Below, in pieces: positions 55,200 through 64,000 of a stretch of 64,000 bases of DNA. The stretch comes from Astragalus membranaceus. Its lineage: Eukaryota; Streptophyta; Magnoliopsida; Fabales; Fabaceae. The stretch lies in contig CM076849.1 of assembly GCA_039519185.1 (NCBI GenBank), forward strand, positions 73,713,784 through 73,777,783, in the 5' to 3' direction. The notes beneath the pieces are model-generated. The model ran no database searches and had not been told where the DNA came from. It saw nothing but the letters and a program-made list of their open reading frames with translations. A program made the translations under genes and the position numbers. Numbering within the stretch: position 1 is the first letter of the stretch; every line of letters starts with the position of its first letter.

Positions 55200-55628
55200 C
55201 AAAACATCAAGAGAGGCTAATTTGATTCAAGAAATTGCTTGGTTAGATCCTAAATTTACATGGAATCAACTGGATTCTCATCAGGTGAGAAGTGGCGAGT
55301 ACATGCATATGAGAGGGTGAGATCATCATGAGGATTATCCATGGTTCTTGAAGGAGAGGACCTTGCTCACAACCTTGGGGCTAGGAGAGCCCAAGGCTGG
55401 TTGATCTTATCACCTTCCAAGAAGGTGTGAAGATCATTCATCCCATATTCATCTGTAGTCTCTTCCACAATTGCTCTTTCTTCTACTCTTCAGGTAAGTT
55501 CCTTTTGTTTTGTGTTGTATGTTATTCATCTTCCTTGATTTGTCAAGATCTTGATCTTGTGTGAGAATTATTGAATTTGTCAATTTTCTAGATCCTACCC
55601 TTCTAGATATATTTTAGATCCTATCATG

Positions 55629-55641
55629 TGGTTATCAAAGC
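55629..55641 (+). other. Element X copy 2 primer site, degenerate
   Basis: TGGTTATCAAAGC differs from the initiator-Met site by an inserted T and one substitution, 2 bp after the LTR end. Confidence 0.65.
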
Positions 55642-57490
55642 TAGTAGAATTTTGACAAAAATTTATTTCTTACACTTTGCACTTTCGACACCAAATTTTT
55701 AGATCTAAAAGGAATTTTAATTATCCTCATAATCTTTTGAAAATGCTTTGTTTAAGTGTTGTATCTGAATATTTGAATTTTATATTCAGTTAGATCTTGA
55801 AATTTAAGTCACAATTTCTTAAAATTTTGAGATCTAGATCTAACAAAATTCGTGAAGACGAGTTAGTTACACAGAAATGTGCTGCATAAAGTCTGAATTC
55901 CAGCAACAGTTTTCTGCACTATTTAGTGCTAAATTTCTTCTTTCAACCTTGATGTCGCTTCACTGATTTTGAGCAAGAATTCATCAAATTCGAAGTGAAA
56001 AACCTTAATCATTTTCGTTCTTCCAATTACGATTTCGTGATCAATTATTGTTCGTTTTTGATTAAATTTGTGGCTATTAATCACTTGTTGCAGTGATCTC
56101 ACACGTTTTGCAACTTGTTTGGTGAATTTTGATTGAGTTTTGAGCATTTGCCCAATTCCAAAACCTAAAACGCATCTTGAGTCTGTAAGAGAGGTTTACG
56201 AATAAGTTCTTCCACTGTTTTGTTCAAATTGATGGTCTATTTGGAATCCTTGTGAAATTTCACATGAATGCACTACTCAGTTGTACGATTCGGTGTTGAA
56301 TTGCGAAATTTGGAAATTGCTCTTGTTCTTGATGTTCTTGATAAGCTGTTCTTCAATTCTGTACTTTCATCTGAAACTGTTGATGTCAAACTTCAATTTG
56401 TGTTAGTGAATTCAATATAGCTCCGTTTACGGTGGTTCAATCGCCAGGTTATTAGTCTCAAAACCTAGTAATATTTGAGAGAAGAGAAAAAAAATTCTGA
56501 AAAAAAGAACATACTGCAAAAAGAATAGTAAAATAGTCAAACAAAAAAGAAAAACCTAACCGCTGGAGCATCAAAATAATTCAAAAAATTCTTTTTTATC
56601 ATTTAAATTTGTCTTTAAATACTTTATATTTGGTTTAGCTTTAGAATTTTTGTTTTTGTTTTTGATTTTTTGTCTAAAAAAATATCTTAGTTTTGTCATA
56701 ATAGTCTCATTTTTTGTACTCCTCTTGATGGTTGTTTTTATACTAACATTCTCTTGTAGGTATACACAAATTATTGCATGATGAAGTCCATATTTATAGG
56801 AGGTACGATTCACCATTGAGGTATGATTCCCTAATGAAGTATGATGCTCCTAGGAAGGATCATTCCCCAAGAAGGTATCACTCCCAGAGAATGTATCATT
56901 CCTCCATAAGATATCATTCCCCTATTAGATATGACTCTTCTTGTGAGTATTATGACAAAAGAAATAGGAGGCCTAGATATGTTGTAGAGGAGGATGAAAG
57001 TTTCCATATAAGGAGGGACATCAAAGAAGAAAACTCCTCCAAGTATACCCACACCAATACTTGGAAGGCCAATGCAAAGAGGGAGGAAGCCTCTACACCT
57101 AAAACGGTAAAGGATAAAGCTTCGGCCATAGTGCCAAAGAGTAAGTAAGCTTTCTCTCCTCCTATTACTACTCCTTCTACCTTTCATACTAGATGTCTTG
57201 TGTTAACTAGATTACGTTGTTTGCAAATAGATGTTGGATGTTGTGTTAATTGGGCTAGCACTCGCTTAGTTACAAAACTCAATCTTCCCACCATCAATCA
57301 TCCAAACCCATACAAAATACAATGGCTTAATGAGCAACAAGAACTGGTTGTAGATAAGCCAGTGCTTGTTACTTTTTCCATTCATAGGTACAAAGACAAT
57401 GTCTTATGTGATGTTTTCCCTATGGAGGCCGGCCACCTAATCTTAGGAAGGCCATGGCAAATTGATAAAAAAGTCATCTATGAATGATTT
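55642..57490 (+). pseudogene. Element X copy 2: Gag remnant with Tyr/Arg repeats, and protease
   Basis: No complete Gag domain is visible. The frame at 56774-57148 carries about nine repeats of the type RYDSP/RYHSP, then a charged tail (KAKREEAS-like, ending IVPKSK). The protease region at 57200-57486 (WASTRLVTKLNLPTINHPNPYK...AGHLILGRPWQ) aligns with copy 1. The catalytic Asp-Gly-Gly is changed to IDVGCC, so it is unlikely to be active. No RT or integrase follows. Confidence 0.75.
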
Positions 57491-58281
57491 ACTAACGAAT
57501 ACTCCTTTATGCATAACAATTTGAAAATTGTTCTTTCTCCTCATAGTCCTCAAGAAGTTTTGAAAGACCGAATCATTTTGAAAAATAAATTTGAGGAGGA
57601 GGAAAGAGAGACAAAGGTCAAACTCATGTTGGAAGGCCAAAGTGTAGTTGCGGTAGACACCCCTAACCTTGATCATGACACTCACAAAGAATTAAAAGAT
57701 CAAAAGCTTGAGGAAAAGGACCCAAAGAAAATGAAAAGCTTGATTTTATTGTCTAGCAAGGATACTAAGAGTAAAGAATGTATGTGCCTTAAGAAACCAT
57801 TGCATGAAATATCATATTAAAATATCACTAACTATTTCCTTGCACGTAGTTTTGTTAATTCCTTGTTTGGGACACCTATGAAGTTGTTGCCTAAGCCACT
57901 TTCTTGTGGGAATGGCAAGGGCCTTGGTGGTATTTCCAACAACAAACAATTAAATGGTAAGGCCAAGGTAATGGAGAATGTGTCTCATGTTATGAAGTTG
58001 CAAAGGTACCATCTTATCTCCTTTCCTTCCCCAAGGCATTTTTCTTTTACTTGGAAGTTTACCATATTTTGCATTTTGCTAAAACTTGTGCTTCGATTTT
58101 GCATAATTAGGCTATTATTTAGGGTCACCCACTTTCCTTTTGATCCCGGTGGAGCCTAAGCAATTAATGCATTAGTGTAGTTTTTTGTGTTTTTCAAAAT
58201 GAGTGATTTTTTCCATGCTTGATGTAGGTTTCCAAGAAGGGGGGTTCACTTGAGGACAAGTGAAATTCAATAGGGGGAGGA
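57491..58281 (+). other. Element X copy 2: 3' remnant and polypurine tract
   Basis: A frame at 57509-57820 (LSPHSPQEVLKD...) is similar in kind to copy 1 after protease and is rich in Lys/Glu. The 58100-58160 stretch ends in CCTTTTGATCCCGGTGG, as in copy 1. The polypurine tract is TCAATAGGGGGAGGA just before the LTR. No RT is present. Confidence 0.6.
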
Positions 58282-58878
58282 TGATGTGTGACTACATGGA
58301 GCTTGGATGAAGGTCACAAGGATAAAGAATCAAAAAACCAAGAGAAGACTCAAAGAGTCAAAGTCAAGGGAAAATACCTTAATGTGCCTAATCTAATCAT
58401 TAAGACAAGCACATTAAATGTGACCATATAAATATGAGAATTTCTAGGATAACCAAATCCTAGTGTTTCCTCTACTTTGTTTCTTATTAATAATTGTATA
58501 TTTGTAACACATTTTAATTTTGGGCCACCATGGGCTTTGTTTAGGTAGACTTCAGCCACATGCCTTTGGTTCTGTGCAAATTGGGTTTGTGTTGTGGACT
58601 AATAGGATCCATAGAGTCCACAATATAAATACCCTACCTTCATGTGTAATTCTTAGAGAACTTTTGATGAACAATTTCATTTATCCATTTTTACAAAGTT
58701 GAAAGCCTAGAGAGAAACCTAGTGAGGGGTGAGAAGTGGCGAGTTCATGCATATGAGAGGGTGGGATTCATTATGAGGATTCTCCATGGTTCTTGAAGGA
58801 GAGGACCTTGCTCACAACCTTGGGGCTAGGAGATCCCAAGGCTAGTTGATCTTATCAGCATCAAGAAGGTGTGGTGAT
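58282..58878 (+). repeat. Element X copy 2: 3' LTR, cut by the copia insertion
   Basis: It starts TGATGTGTGACTACATGG. It matches 47672-47930 and 55285-55430. It stops at 58878, where the copia LTR begins, and would continue beyond that element. Confidence 0.78.
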
Positions 58879-59240
58879 TGTTGAACCAAGGGTAAAACAG
58901 TCCTTTATTTTGAATGATAACAAATTACATCATATCTACTAATGTTTCAAGTTGAGCAAAGTGCAGGACCTAATTTAAAAAGAAGAAGACACAAAAGAAG
59001 AGAAGCTTGAAGAAGAAGCAACATATAAAGTTCAAAACCCTATTTTGTGTCTAAGCCTTTTCTTAGGACTCTTTGTAAAGGTTCTATCACCTAAAGTGTG
59101 TGACACTTTAGATATTGAGAGAGATGATCTTTTCTAATCATACATGATGCATAAAAATAGTTTTGAAAAAAAAATATTTCACAAAACTGCATGCATGCAT
59201 AAGGTGGCAAGTTGGAAAAAATATTTTTTAGGAATGCTTG

Positions 59241-59510
59241 GAATCGATTTCCAACCCATTTCATAGGCCTTGGAATCGATTCTCAGGACCTCCTATATGG
59301 CCTGAAAATCGATTCCTTCATATTTCCAAAGGGCCATGAATCGATTCCCATGTCTTCCAAAAAGAAAAGAATCGATTCCCTATTATTTTAACTAGCTTAA
59401 AAATCGATTACTCCTATTTCTTATGAACTAAGATTCGATTCCCCATGCTTCTAAATGAACCAAGAATCGATTCTCAGGACAACCATATGGCCTGAAAATC
59501 GATTCACTCC
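59241..59510. repeat. Nine AATCGATT palindromes in the copia LTR
   Basis: Copies or one-base variants of GAATCGATTC occur every 25-35 bp, several within a longer unit containing CTCAGGAC...ATATGGCCTG. Palindromic clusters are a known trait of Sirevirus LTRs. Confidence 0.88.
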
Positions 59511-59525
59511 TTTCTTCATAAACAA

Positions 59526-59739
59526 AGAATATTATTATGCATGTTATATATGGGGAGAAAATATTATGCTCATGTTATATGTGGTATTATGCTGATTATT
59601 GTTATGCATATGCTTAGGGGGAGCCTTTTTTTAGAATATTATTATGCATGTTATATATGGGGAGAAAATATTATGCTCATGTTATATGTGGTATTATGCT
59701 GATTATTGTTATGCATATGCTTAGGGGGAGCCTTTTTTT
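59526..59739 (+). repeat. 107-bp direct duplication before the polypurine tract
   Basis: AGAATATTATTATGCATG starts at 59526 and again at 59633. Each copy ends in GCTTAGGGGGAGCC, so it carries an extra purine tract. Multiple tracts before the 3' LTR are typical of Sireviruses. Confidence 0.9.
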
Positions 59740-59781
59740 TAAGATTTTTAATCCCTATGCATAATGTAATTTGTTATCATC

Positions 59782-59795
59782 AAAAAGGGGGAGTT
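59782..59795 (+). other. Polypurine tract preceding the internal LTR start
   Basis: AAAAAGGGGGAGTT follows TTGTTATCATC and abuts TGTTGAACC at 59796. This is normally found only at the 3' end of such elements. Confidence 0.8.
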
Positions 59796-59828
59796 TGTTG
59801 AACCAAGGGTAAAACAGTCCTTTGTTAT

Positions 59829-59982
59829 CATTGCTTTCTTTTGCTTAGATTTCAGCTTGTAACAGTTTTCTTTGATGTGACCGGGTTTGTTGCATTCGAA
59901 ACATCTTGGTTGATCATTCTTTTTCTCATACCTGTCTTCTTTGTTGTACCCGGACTTCTTTGAAAAGTCACCCTTTCCAAAC
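59829..59982 (-). repeat. 154-bp antisense copy of gag knuckle sequence in the LTR
   Basis: The reverse complement equals 61047-61200 at every position I compared (154 of 154). That is the part of gag encoding the CFECNKPGHIKENC knuckle. Homology stops sharply on both sides. Confidence 0.95.
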
Positions 59983-60090
59983 CAATATCGAAAAAGTTTT
60001 TTAAATTGAAAAAGAATCCATTAATCACCTATAACCTTATTCACCCCCCCCCCTCTAAGGTTACTTTTATAGACTTTCAAGTCTAACAAG

Positions 60091-60102
60091 TGGTATCAGA
60101 GC
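60091..60102 (+). other. Copia primer binding site (initiator tRNA-Met)
   Basis: An exact TGGTATCAGAGC, 2 bp after the LTR end. Confidence 0.93.
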
Positions 60103-60159
60103 TAGTAATTGCTATAGAGCTTTACATCTCGCAATTTAAATTAATCCTGTTATATATCT

Positions 60160-62025
60160 GTGATTATGGGTTCATTCATGAAAGAAGGAATGTCTTCTAA
60201 TAGGCCTCCTCTATTTGATGGTACTAACTACGATTACTGGAGTAGTCGTATGAAATGTCATGTGCAGGCAATTGACTTCACTCTATGGAGAATCATAGTG
60301 GATGGTCCTCTAATCCCGATGAAGATCAAGATCACAAAACCAGGTAATACTGATGGTGACACTTCAAAAATTCAAGCCACCGGCAAAGCTGAAGAAGTAC
60401 CGGTAGAAGACATCTGCACCATCGACCTAAGTGAGTTAAGAAAATCTGAGCTTGACAAGATATCCCTAAATGCAAAGGCCATGAATATCCTTCATCTATC
60501 ACTCTGTGAAGAAGAATATGGCAGAGTAAAAGGGTGTCAAAGTGCAAAGGAAATCTGGGACTGCCTTCAAGCCACTCATGTCGGGACAAGCCAGGTAAAA
60601 GATACTAAAATTAGAATTCTCACCTCTGAATATGAAAGTTTTAAAATGAAAGAAGGTGAGTCTGTCGCAGCAATGCATCAGAGATTAAATTTAATTGTAA
60701 ACAACTTGAGGGCCTTAGGAAAGAAATACACCAACAAGGATTTGAATGGAAAGATCCTTGAATCCTTAACTGGTGATTTCTTCCCTAAGACTTGTGCTAT
60801 AACCGAAGCCAAAGACATTGGCACTTTACCTCAAGAAGACCTTATTGGATCATTGCTAGCATTTGAGGTAGTTCTGGCTGCCAAAAAGAATCAAGAAAAA
60901 GAAACTGTAAAAGAGAAGAAATCTCTTGCCCTTGCTGCTAAAACTTCTAAAGTAGCAAGGAAAGAGGTTGAATCTGAAGAAGAAACCGATGATGAAGATA
61001 TGGCTATGCTTGCCAAAAATTTCAAAAAATTTATGAGATTCAAAAAGTTTGGAAAGGGTGACTTTTCAAAGAAGTCCGGGTACAACAAAGAAGACAGGTA
61101 TGAGAAAAAGAATGATCAACCAAGATGTTTCGAATGCAACAAACCCGGTCACATCAAAGAAAACTGTTACAAGCTGAAATCTAAGCAAAAGAAAGCAATG
61201 AAAGCAACATGGGACAATACAGAAACTGAAAGTGAGACCGAAGAAGAAGTTGCAAATGTTGTCTGCCTCATGGCAAAGAACACACCTGAAGCAACATGGG
61301 ACAATCTCAGCACTGATGGTGAATCAGAAGAAGATGAGCAGACCGACAATGCTGTCTGCAGCATGGCAAATGATACATCAAAGGTAAGCCTTAACTTTTC
61401 TAGTTCATCTACCTCCTCTATGCATGATGATATGATTGATAATGACTATAGTAGTCACGATCTGAGTGAAGCTTTTGAGGCTCTATATTTCGAACATGAA
61501 AAACTTTTGTTAAAATCCAAGAAACTAACAAAGAGCAACAAAAGCTTATCCACTCAAATCGAGACTCTTGAAAGAGAAGTCACTAGATTAAAGAATGAAC
61601 TACACAAATCAGTCAACCTTGAATTTCGAGAACTAAAACAAAATTTTGAAAAAGTCAAGGTTGAAAATGAATTTTTGAAAGAATCTTTGAAAAAGTTTGA
61701 GGTTGGTGAAAAGACCTTGACTCAGTTGCTTCACTCTCAACATCAATATGTTGATAGGAGAGGTATTGGGTACCAAGGAAATTCCACCACCTCCAGCTCA
61801 AACAAAAATATCACCTTTGTAGCTTCTACCTCTAATCATAAACCTACTATCTTTAAATGCACATATTGTCAAAAAGAGAACCATAGCTCTTCTTCTTGCC
61901 CCATCCGTAAAATATGTGAGCTTGGAACTCTTGTACCTGTTTGGAAGAAACCAAGGTGGATTGTGAAAGCAAACCCCTTGATGACTAACTCCCAAGGACC
62001 CAACAAAAAGGGTACCTCGTGCTAG
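60160..62025 (+). CDS. Copia Gag protein (621 aa)
   Basis: The start is MIMGSFMKEGMSSNRPPLFDG; the second Met (residue 3) is an equally good start. The N-terminal half is the UBN2/DUF4219-type copia Gag domain (FDGTNYDYWSSRMK, residues 19-32; ESVAAMHQRLNLIVNNLRALG, about 167-187). A CCHC knuckle (CFECNKPGHIKENC) lies at about residue 323 after a basic stretch. Acidic Ser/Glu-rich segments follow, then a coiled coil at about 430-525. A second Cys/His motif (CTYCQKENHSSSSC) is near 567. It stops at TAG, 62023-62025. Gag builds the particle and packages RNA; the coiled coil suggests self-assembly. An AAG|GTAAGC donor at codon 408 allows an alternative product. Confidence 0.94.
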   Translation: MIMGSFMKEGMSSNRPPLFDGTNYDYWSSRMKCHVQAIDFTLWRIIVDGPLIPMKIKITKPGNTDGDTSKIQATGKAEEVPVEDICTIDLSELRKSELDKISLNAKAMNILHLSLCEEEYGRVKGCQSAKEIWDCLQATHVGTSQVKDTKIRILTSEYESFKMKEGESVAAMHQRLNLIVNNLRALGKKYTNKDLNGKILESLTGDFFPKTCAITEAKDIGTLPQEDLIGSLLAFEVVLAAKKNQEKETVKEKKSLALAAKTSKVARKEVESEEETDDEDMAMLAKNFKKFMRFKKFGKGDFSKKSGYNKEDRYEKKNDQPRCFECNKPGHIKENCYKLKSKQKKAMKATWDNTETESETEEEVANVVCLMAKNTPEATWDNLSTDGESEEDEQTDNAVCSMANDTSKVSLNFSSSSTSSMHDDMIDNDYSSHDLSEAFEALYFEHEKLLLKSKKLTKSNKSLSTQIETLEREVTRLKNELHKSVNLEFRELKQNFEKVKVENEFLKESLKKFEVGEKTLTQLLHSQHQYVDRRGIGYQGNSTTSSSNKNITFVASTSNHKPTIFKCTYCQKENHSSSSCPIRKICELGTLVPVWKKPRWIVKANPLMTNSQGPNKKGTSC

Positions 62026-62047
62026 TTGTTAAACAATTCTTTTGCAG
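61384..62047 (+). other. Putative gag-pol intron (664 nt, phase 0)
   Basis: The donor AAG|GTAAGC lies exactly after gag codon 408. The acceptor TTCTTTTGCAG|GTT lies exactly before a codon of the open pol frame. Removing it deletes the coiled coil, second Cys/His motif and gag stop, and fuses Gag to Pol in frame. Without splicing, pol is in another frame behind stops. Confidence 0.6.
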
Positions 62048-64000
62048 GTTGGTCCCTCAGCTAAAAAGAAAAATGTGTGGATGGTTGATAGTGGTTGCTC
62101 AAGGCATATGACTGGTGATGCTTCACTGTTTCTAAAACTGAGCAACAAAGCTAGTGGATCTGTAAAGTTTGCCAACAATGAATCTGCTCAAGTAATAGGT
62201 AAAGGTTGTGTGGGTAAGGAAAACACAATTAAAATTAAAGATGCTTTATTAGTTGATGGCGTTAAATTTAACTTACTAAGTGTTAGTCAACTATGCGATA
62301 ATGATTTTGATGTGCACTTTTCTGTTGATAAATGTGTTATCACCCATATGACTTCTAAACTCTACATTACTGGCTTTCGAGAAAACAATGTATACTATGT
62401 TGATTTTGATAATGTAAGTGATGAGATAGTATGTATGCCTACCTTGATTGATGATGTGGATTTGTGGCATAGACGCTTAGGACATGCTAGTATAGAACAT
62501 CTATCTAAGTTAAGTAAGAATGAGCATGTTAGAGGTCTACCTAAATTGAAATATGAAAAAGGCCAATTATGTGATGCATGTCAACTTGGTAAAATGCACA
62601 AAACCTCTTTTAAATCAAAACCCGTTATTTCCACCAAAAATGTGCTTGAACTGCTACATCTTGATTTGTTTGGTGAAATTGATGTCGTAAGTTTAGGAGG
62701 GTCTAAGTATGTCTTTGTTATTGTTGATGATTATTCTAGATATACTTGGGTTATCCTACTTGCAAATAAAAGTGATGCTTTTAACGAGTTTGCTAAGTTG
62801 TGCAGAAAGCTACAAAATGAGAAAAACTTAGCCATCAAAGAAATTAGAAGCGATCATGGAGGAGAGTACGAAAATTCATCATTCAAGACTTGGTGTGACA
62901 AGTATGGCATTCATCATAACTTTTCAGCTCCAAGAACTCCTCAACAAAATGGTGTAGTTGAAAGAAAGAACAGAACTATACAAGAGATGAGCAGGACAAT
63001 GCTGAATGAGCACAACCTTCCCAAATATTTCTGGGGTCATGCAGTGGATACAGCGTGTCATGTGCTAAACCGTGTATACTTAAGGCCATCTCTCAACAAA
63101 ACACCATATGAGCTGTGGAATGGTAGAGCTCCAAACATTTCATACTTCAAAGTCTTTGGAAGTAAGTGCTTCATTCTTAATACAAAGGACAAGTTGGGTA
63201 AGTTTGATGCTAAATCAACTGAAGGTATTTTTATGGGTTATTCAAATCATAGTAGAGCTTATATCGTTTACAATAAAATTGATAAAACTATGCAAGAATC
63301 TATTCATGTTTCTTTTGATGAAACTAACCCTTTTGATAAGAAAGCTGCTAATGATGAGGATGAAGTGATTGAAGTGATCAAAAATAGATCACCTGAAACT
63401 AACAGTGAAAGTGTAGAAGAAGCCGAGGAGGAAGCTGAACCTCAAGAAGAAGTTATAGTGGAACAAGAGCCCCAAGACATTGATAATCATCTCCATGGAA
63501 GAACACACGATGATCTGCCCAAAACATGGAAATCAGTTCGAGATCATCCCATGGAGCAAATTATTGGTAGTCCATCAAAGGGGGTAACAACTCGCTCTTC
63601 TCTTAATCTTTTATGCTTTCATAGTGCTTTTGTCTCTCAAATAGTTCCAAATAATATCAAGGAAGCTTTAAATGATCCAGAGTGGGTTTTGTCAATGCAA
63701 AAAGAACTTGAACAATTTGAAAGAAATAAAGTTTGGCACTTAGTTGAAAAACCGGTCGATCGGACCATCATAGGAACTAAATGGGTTTTTCGCAACAAAC
63801 TTGACGAAAATGGAACAATTTTATTAAACAAAAGTCGTCTAGTAGTTCAAGGTTTTAATCAAATCGAAGGGGTGGATTTTGAAGAAACTTTTGCTCCTGT
63901 GGCTAGATTGGAGTCCATTAGGATAATTTTGGCATTTGCCTCCTACATGGATTTCAAACTACACCAAATGGATGTCAAAAGTGCCTTCCTAAATGGTTTT
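62048..64000 (+). CDS. Copia Pol, partial: protease, integrase and start of RT
   Basis: The frame is open from 62033 to the window end (about 650 codons) without a stop. No ATG lies at its start; the first is MVDSGC at 62072. Protease is MVDSGCSRHMTGD. The GAG-pre-integrase zinc site is LWHRRLGHAS...CDACQLGK (62463-62600). Integrase shows LHLDLFGE, IRSDHGGEYEN and NGVVERKNRT, with the D, D and E present. An acidic linker follows (EEAEEEAEPQEE), then the RT start KWVFRNKLDENG...FAPVARLESIR...DVKSAFLNG. This is Ty1/copia order (integrase before RT). The rest of RT and RNase H lie beyond 64000. Confidence 0.93.

Larger units (their letters stand above)
52330..55626 (+). repeat. LTR shared by X copies 1 and 2, interrupted by a solo LTR
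   Basis: A short 5' piece (52330-52346, after polypurine AGAATGAGGGAA) resumes at 55200 and continues to ...ATCCTATCA at 55626, followed by a primer-site-like sequence. It serves as the 3' LTR of copy 1 and the 5' LTR of copy 2, so the two copies are in tandem. It lacks the 5' portion present at 58282-58650. Confidence 0.65.
58879..60088 (+). repeat. Copia 5' LTR region (1210 bp), compound
   Basis: It begins TGTTGAACC and ends TCTAACA. A second LTR start, identical for 28 nt, lies inside at 59796 and is preceded by AAAAAGGGGGAGTT, a polypurine tract. The region may therefore be a fusion: a truncated LTR, then the 3' end of an internal region, then a second short LTR (59796-60088). Alternatively, it may be one rearranged LTR. 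The 3' LTR is outside the window, so this cannot be settled here. Confidence 0.75.
58879..64000 (+). mobile_element. Sirevirus-like Ty1/copia element, 5' half
   Basis: It contains an LTR region (58879-60088), primer site, gag and pol up to the start of RT, where the window ends. Gag with a long coiled coil and knuckles, several purine tracts ending in GGGGGAG, palindromic LTR motifs and an initiator-Met primer suggest the Sirevirus (SIRE1/Maximus) group. The frames seen are intact. The element inserted into the 3' LTR of X copy 2. Confidence 0.88.

Overview
The window is repeat-dominated nuclear DNA from a flowering plant, almost certainly a eudicot. The evidence is plant-type Ty3/gypsy chromoviruses, a Sirevirus-like Ty1/copia element, a hAT MITE, a Helitron end, a Mutator-like element and one intron-bearing F-box gene. 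The Mutator-like end starting GGCTTAAATATGTTTTAGG is of a kind I associate with legumes, but I cannot fix the species. I see no bacterial operons, CRISPR arrays or organellar genes.

Layout from left to right. Positions 1-7843 hold a minus-strand Tekay/Del-like Ty3/gypsy element (E1; left LTR cut by the window edge). Its gag-pol frame is full length except for two in-frame stops. E1 sits inside the RNase H region of another gypsy element (7844-8476). Positions 8477-19482 are a tandem of one gypsy family (3' tail, partial LTR, 3' tail, LTR, decayed gag-pol, 3' tail, LTR) that looks built by unequal recombination. Positions 19483-20640 carry broken remains of a plant pararetrovirus (RNase H, then a viroplasmin-like domain).

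A 30-bp minisatellite (20985-21245 and 30608-30895) is split by a pristine 9362-bp Tekay-like element (E3, 21246-30607). E3 has 2400-bp LTRs on both sides, a 5-bp target duplication and one uninterrupted 1455-residue Gag-Pol frame. Positions 30608-35386 look like the 3' part of a Tat-like element: tandem repeats, an antisense extra ORF now broken and split by a hAT MITE, a polypurine tract and a 424-bp 3' LTR. About 250 bp further on begins the only convincing host gene, an F-box/LRR/FBD gene (three coding exons plus a 5' UTR intron, CDS 36344-38013).

Positions 38690-39362 end in a Helitron terminus. Positions 40264-45112 are a decayed Reina-like chromovirus, followed by a tRNA-derived SINE-like piece. 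Positions 46412-47656 are a Mutator-like element. From 47672 to 58878 there are two tandem copies of a gypsy derivative (X) that keep gag and protease but lack RT, RNase H and integrase. The shared LTR of X is interrupted by a 2853-bp solo LTR of an E1-related family with a CAAAA duplication. One X gag is split by a segment carrying five palindromes.

Positions 58879-64000 are the 5' half of a Sirevirus-like copia element with intact gag and an open pol that runs off the window. This element holds the two most unusual signals. First, its LTR contains a 154-bp perfect antisense copy of its own Gag zinc-knuckle coding sequence. Second, good GT-AG splice signals would join gag to pol in frame by removing 664 nt that include the gag stop codon.

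Most coding capacity here belongs to transposable elements. The F-box gene is the one probable cellular gene, and its promoter region abuts a retrotransposon LTR in the same orientation.
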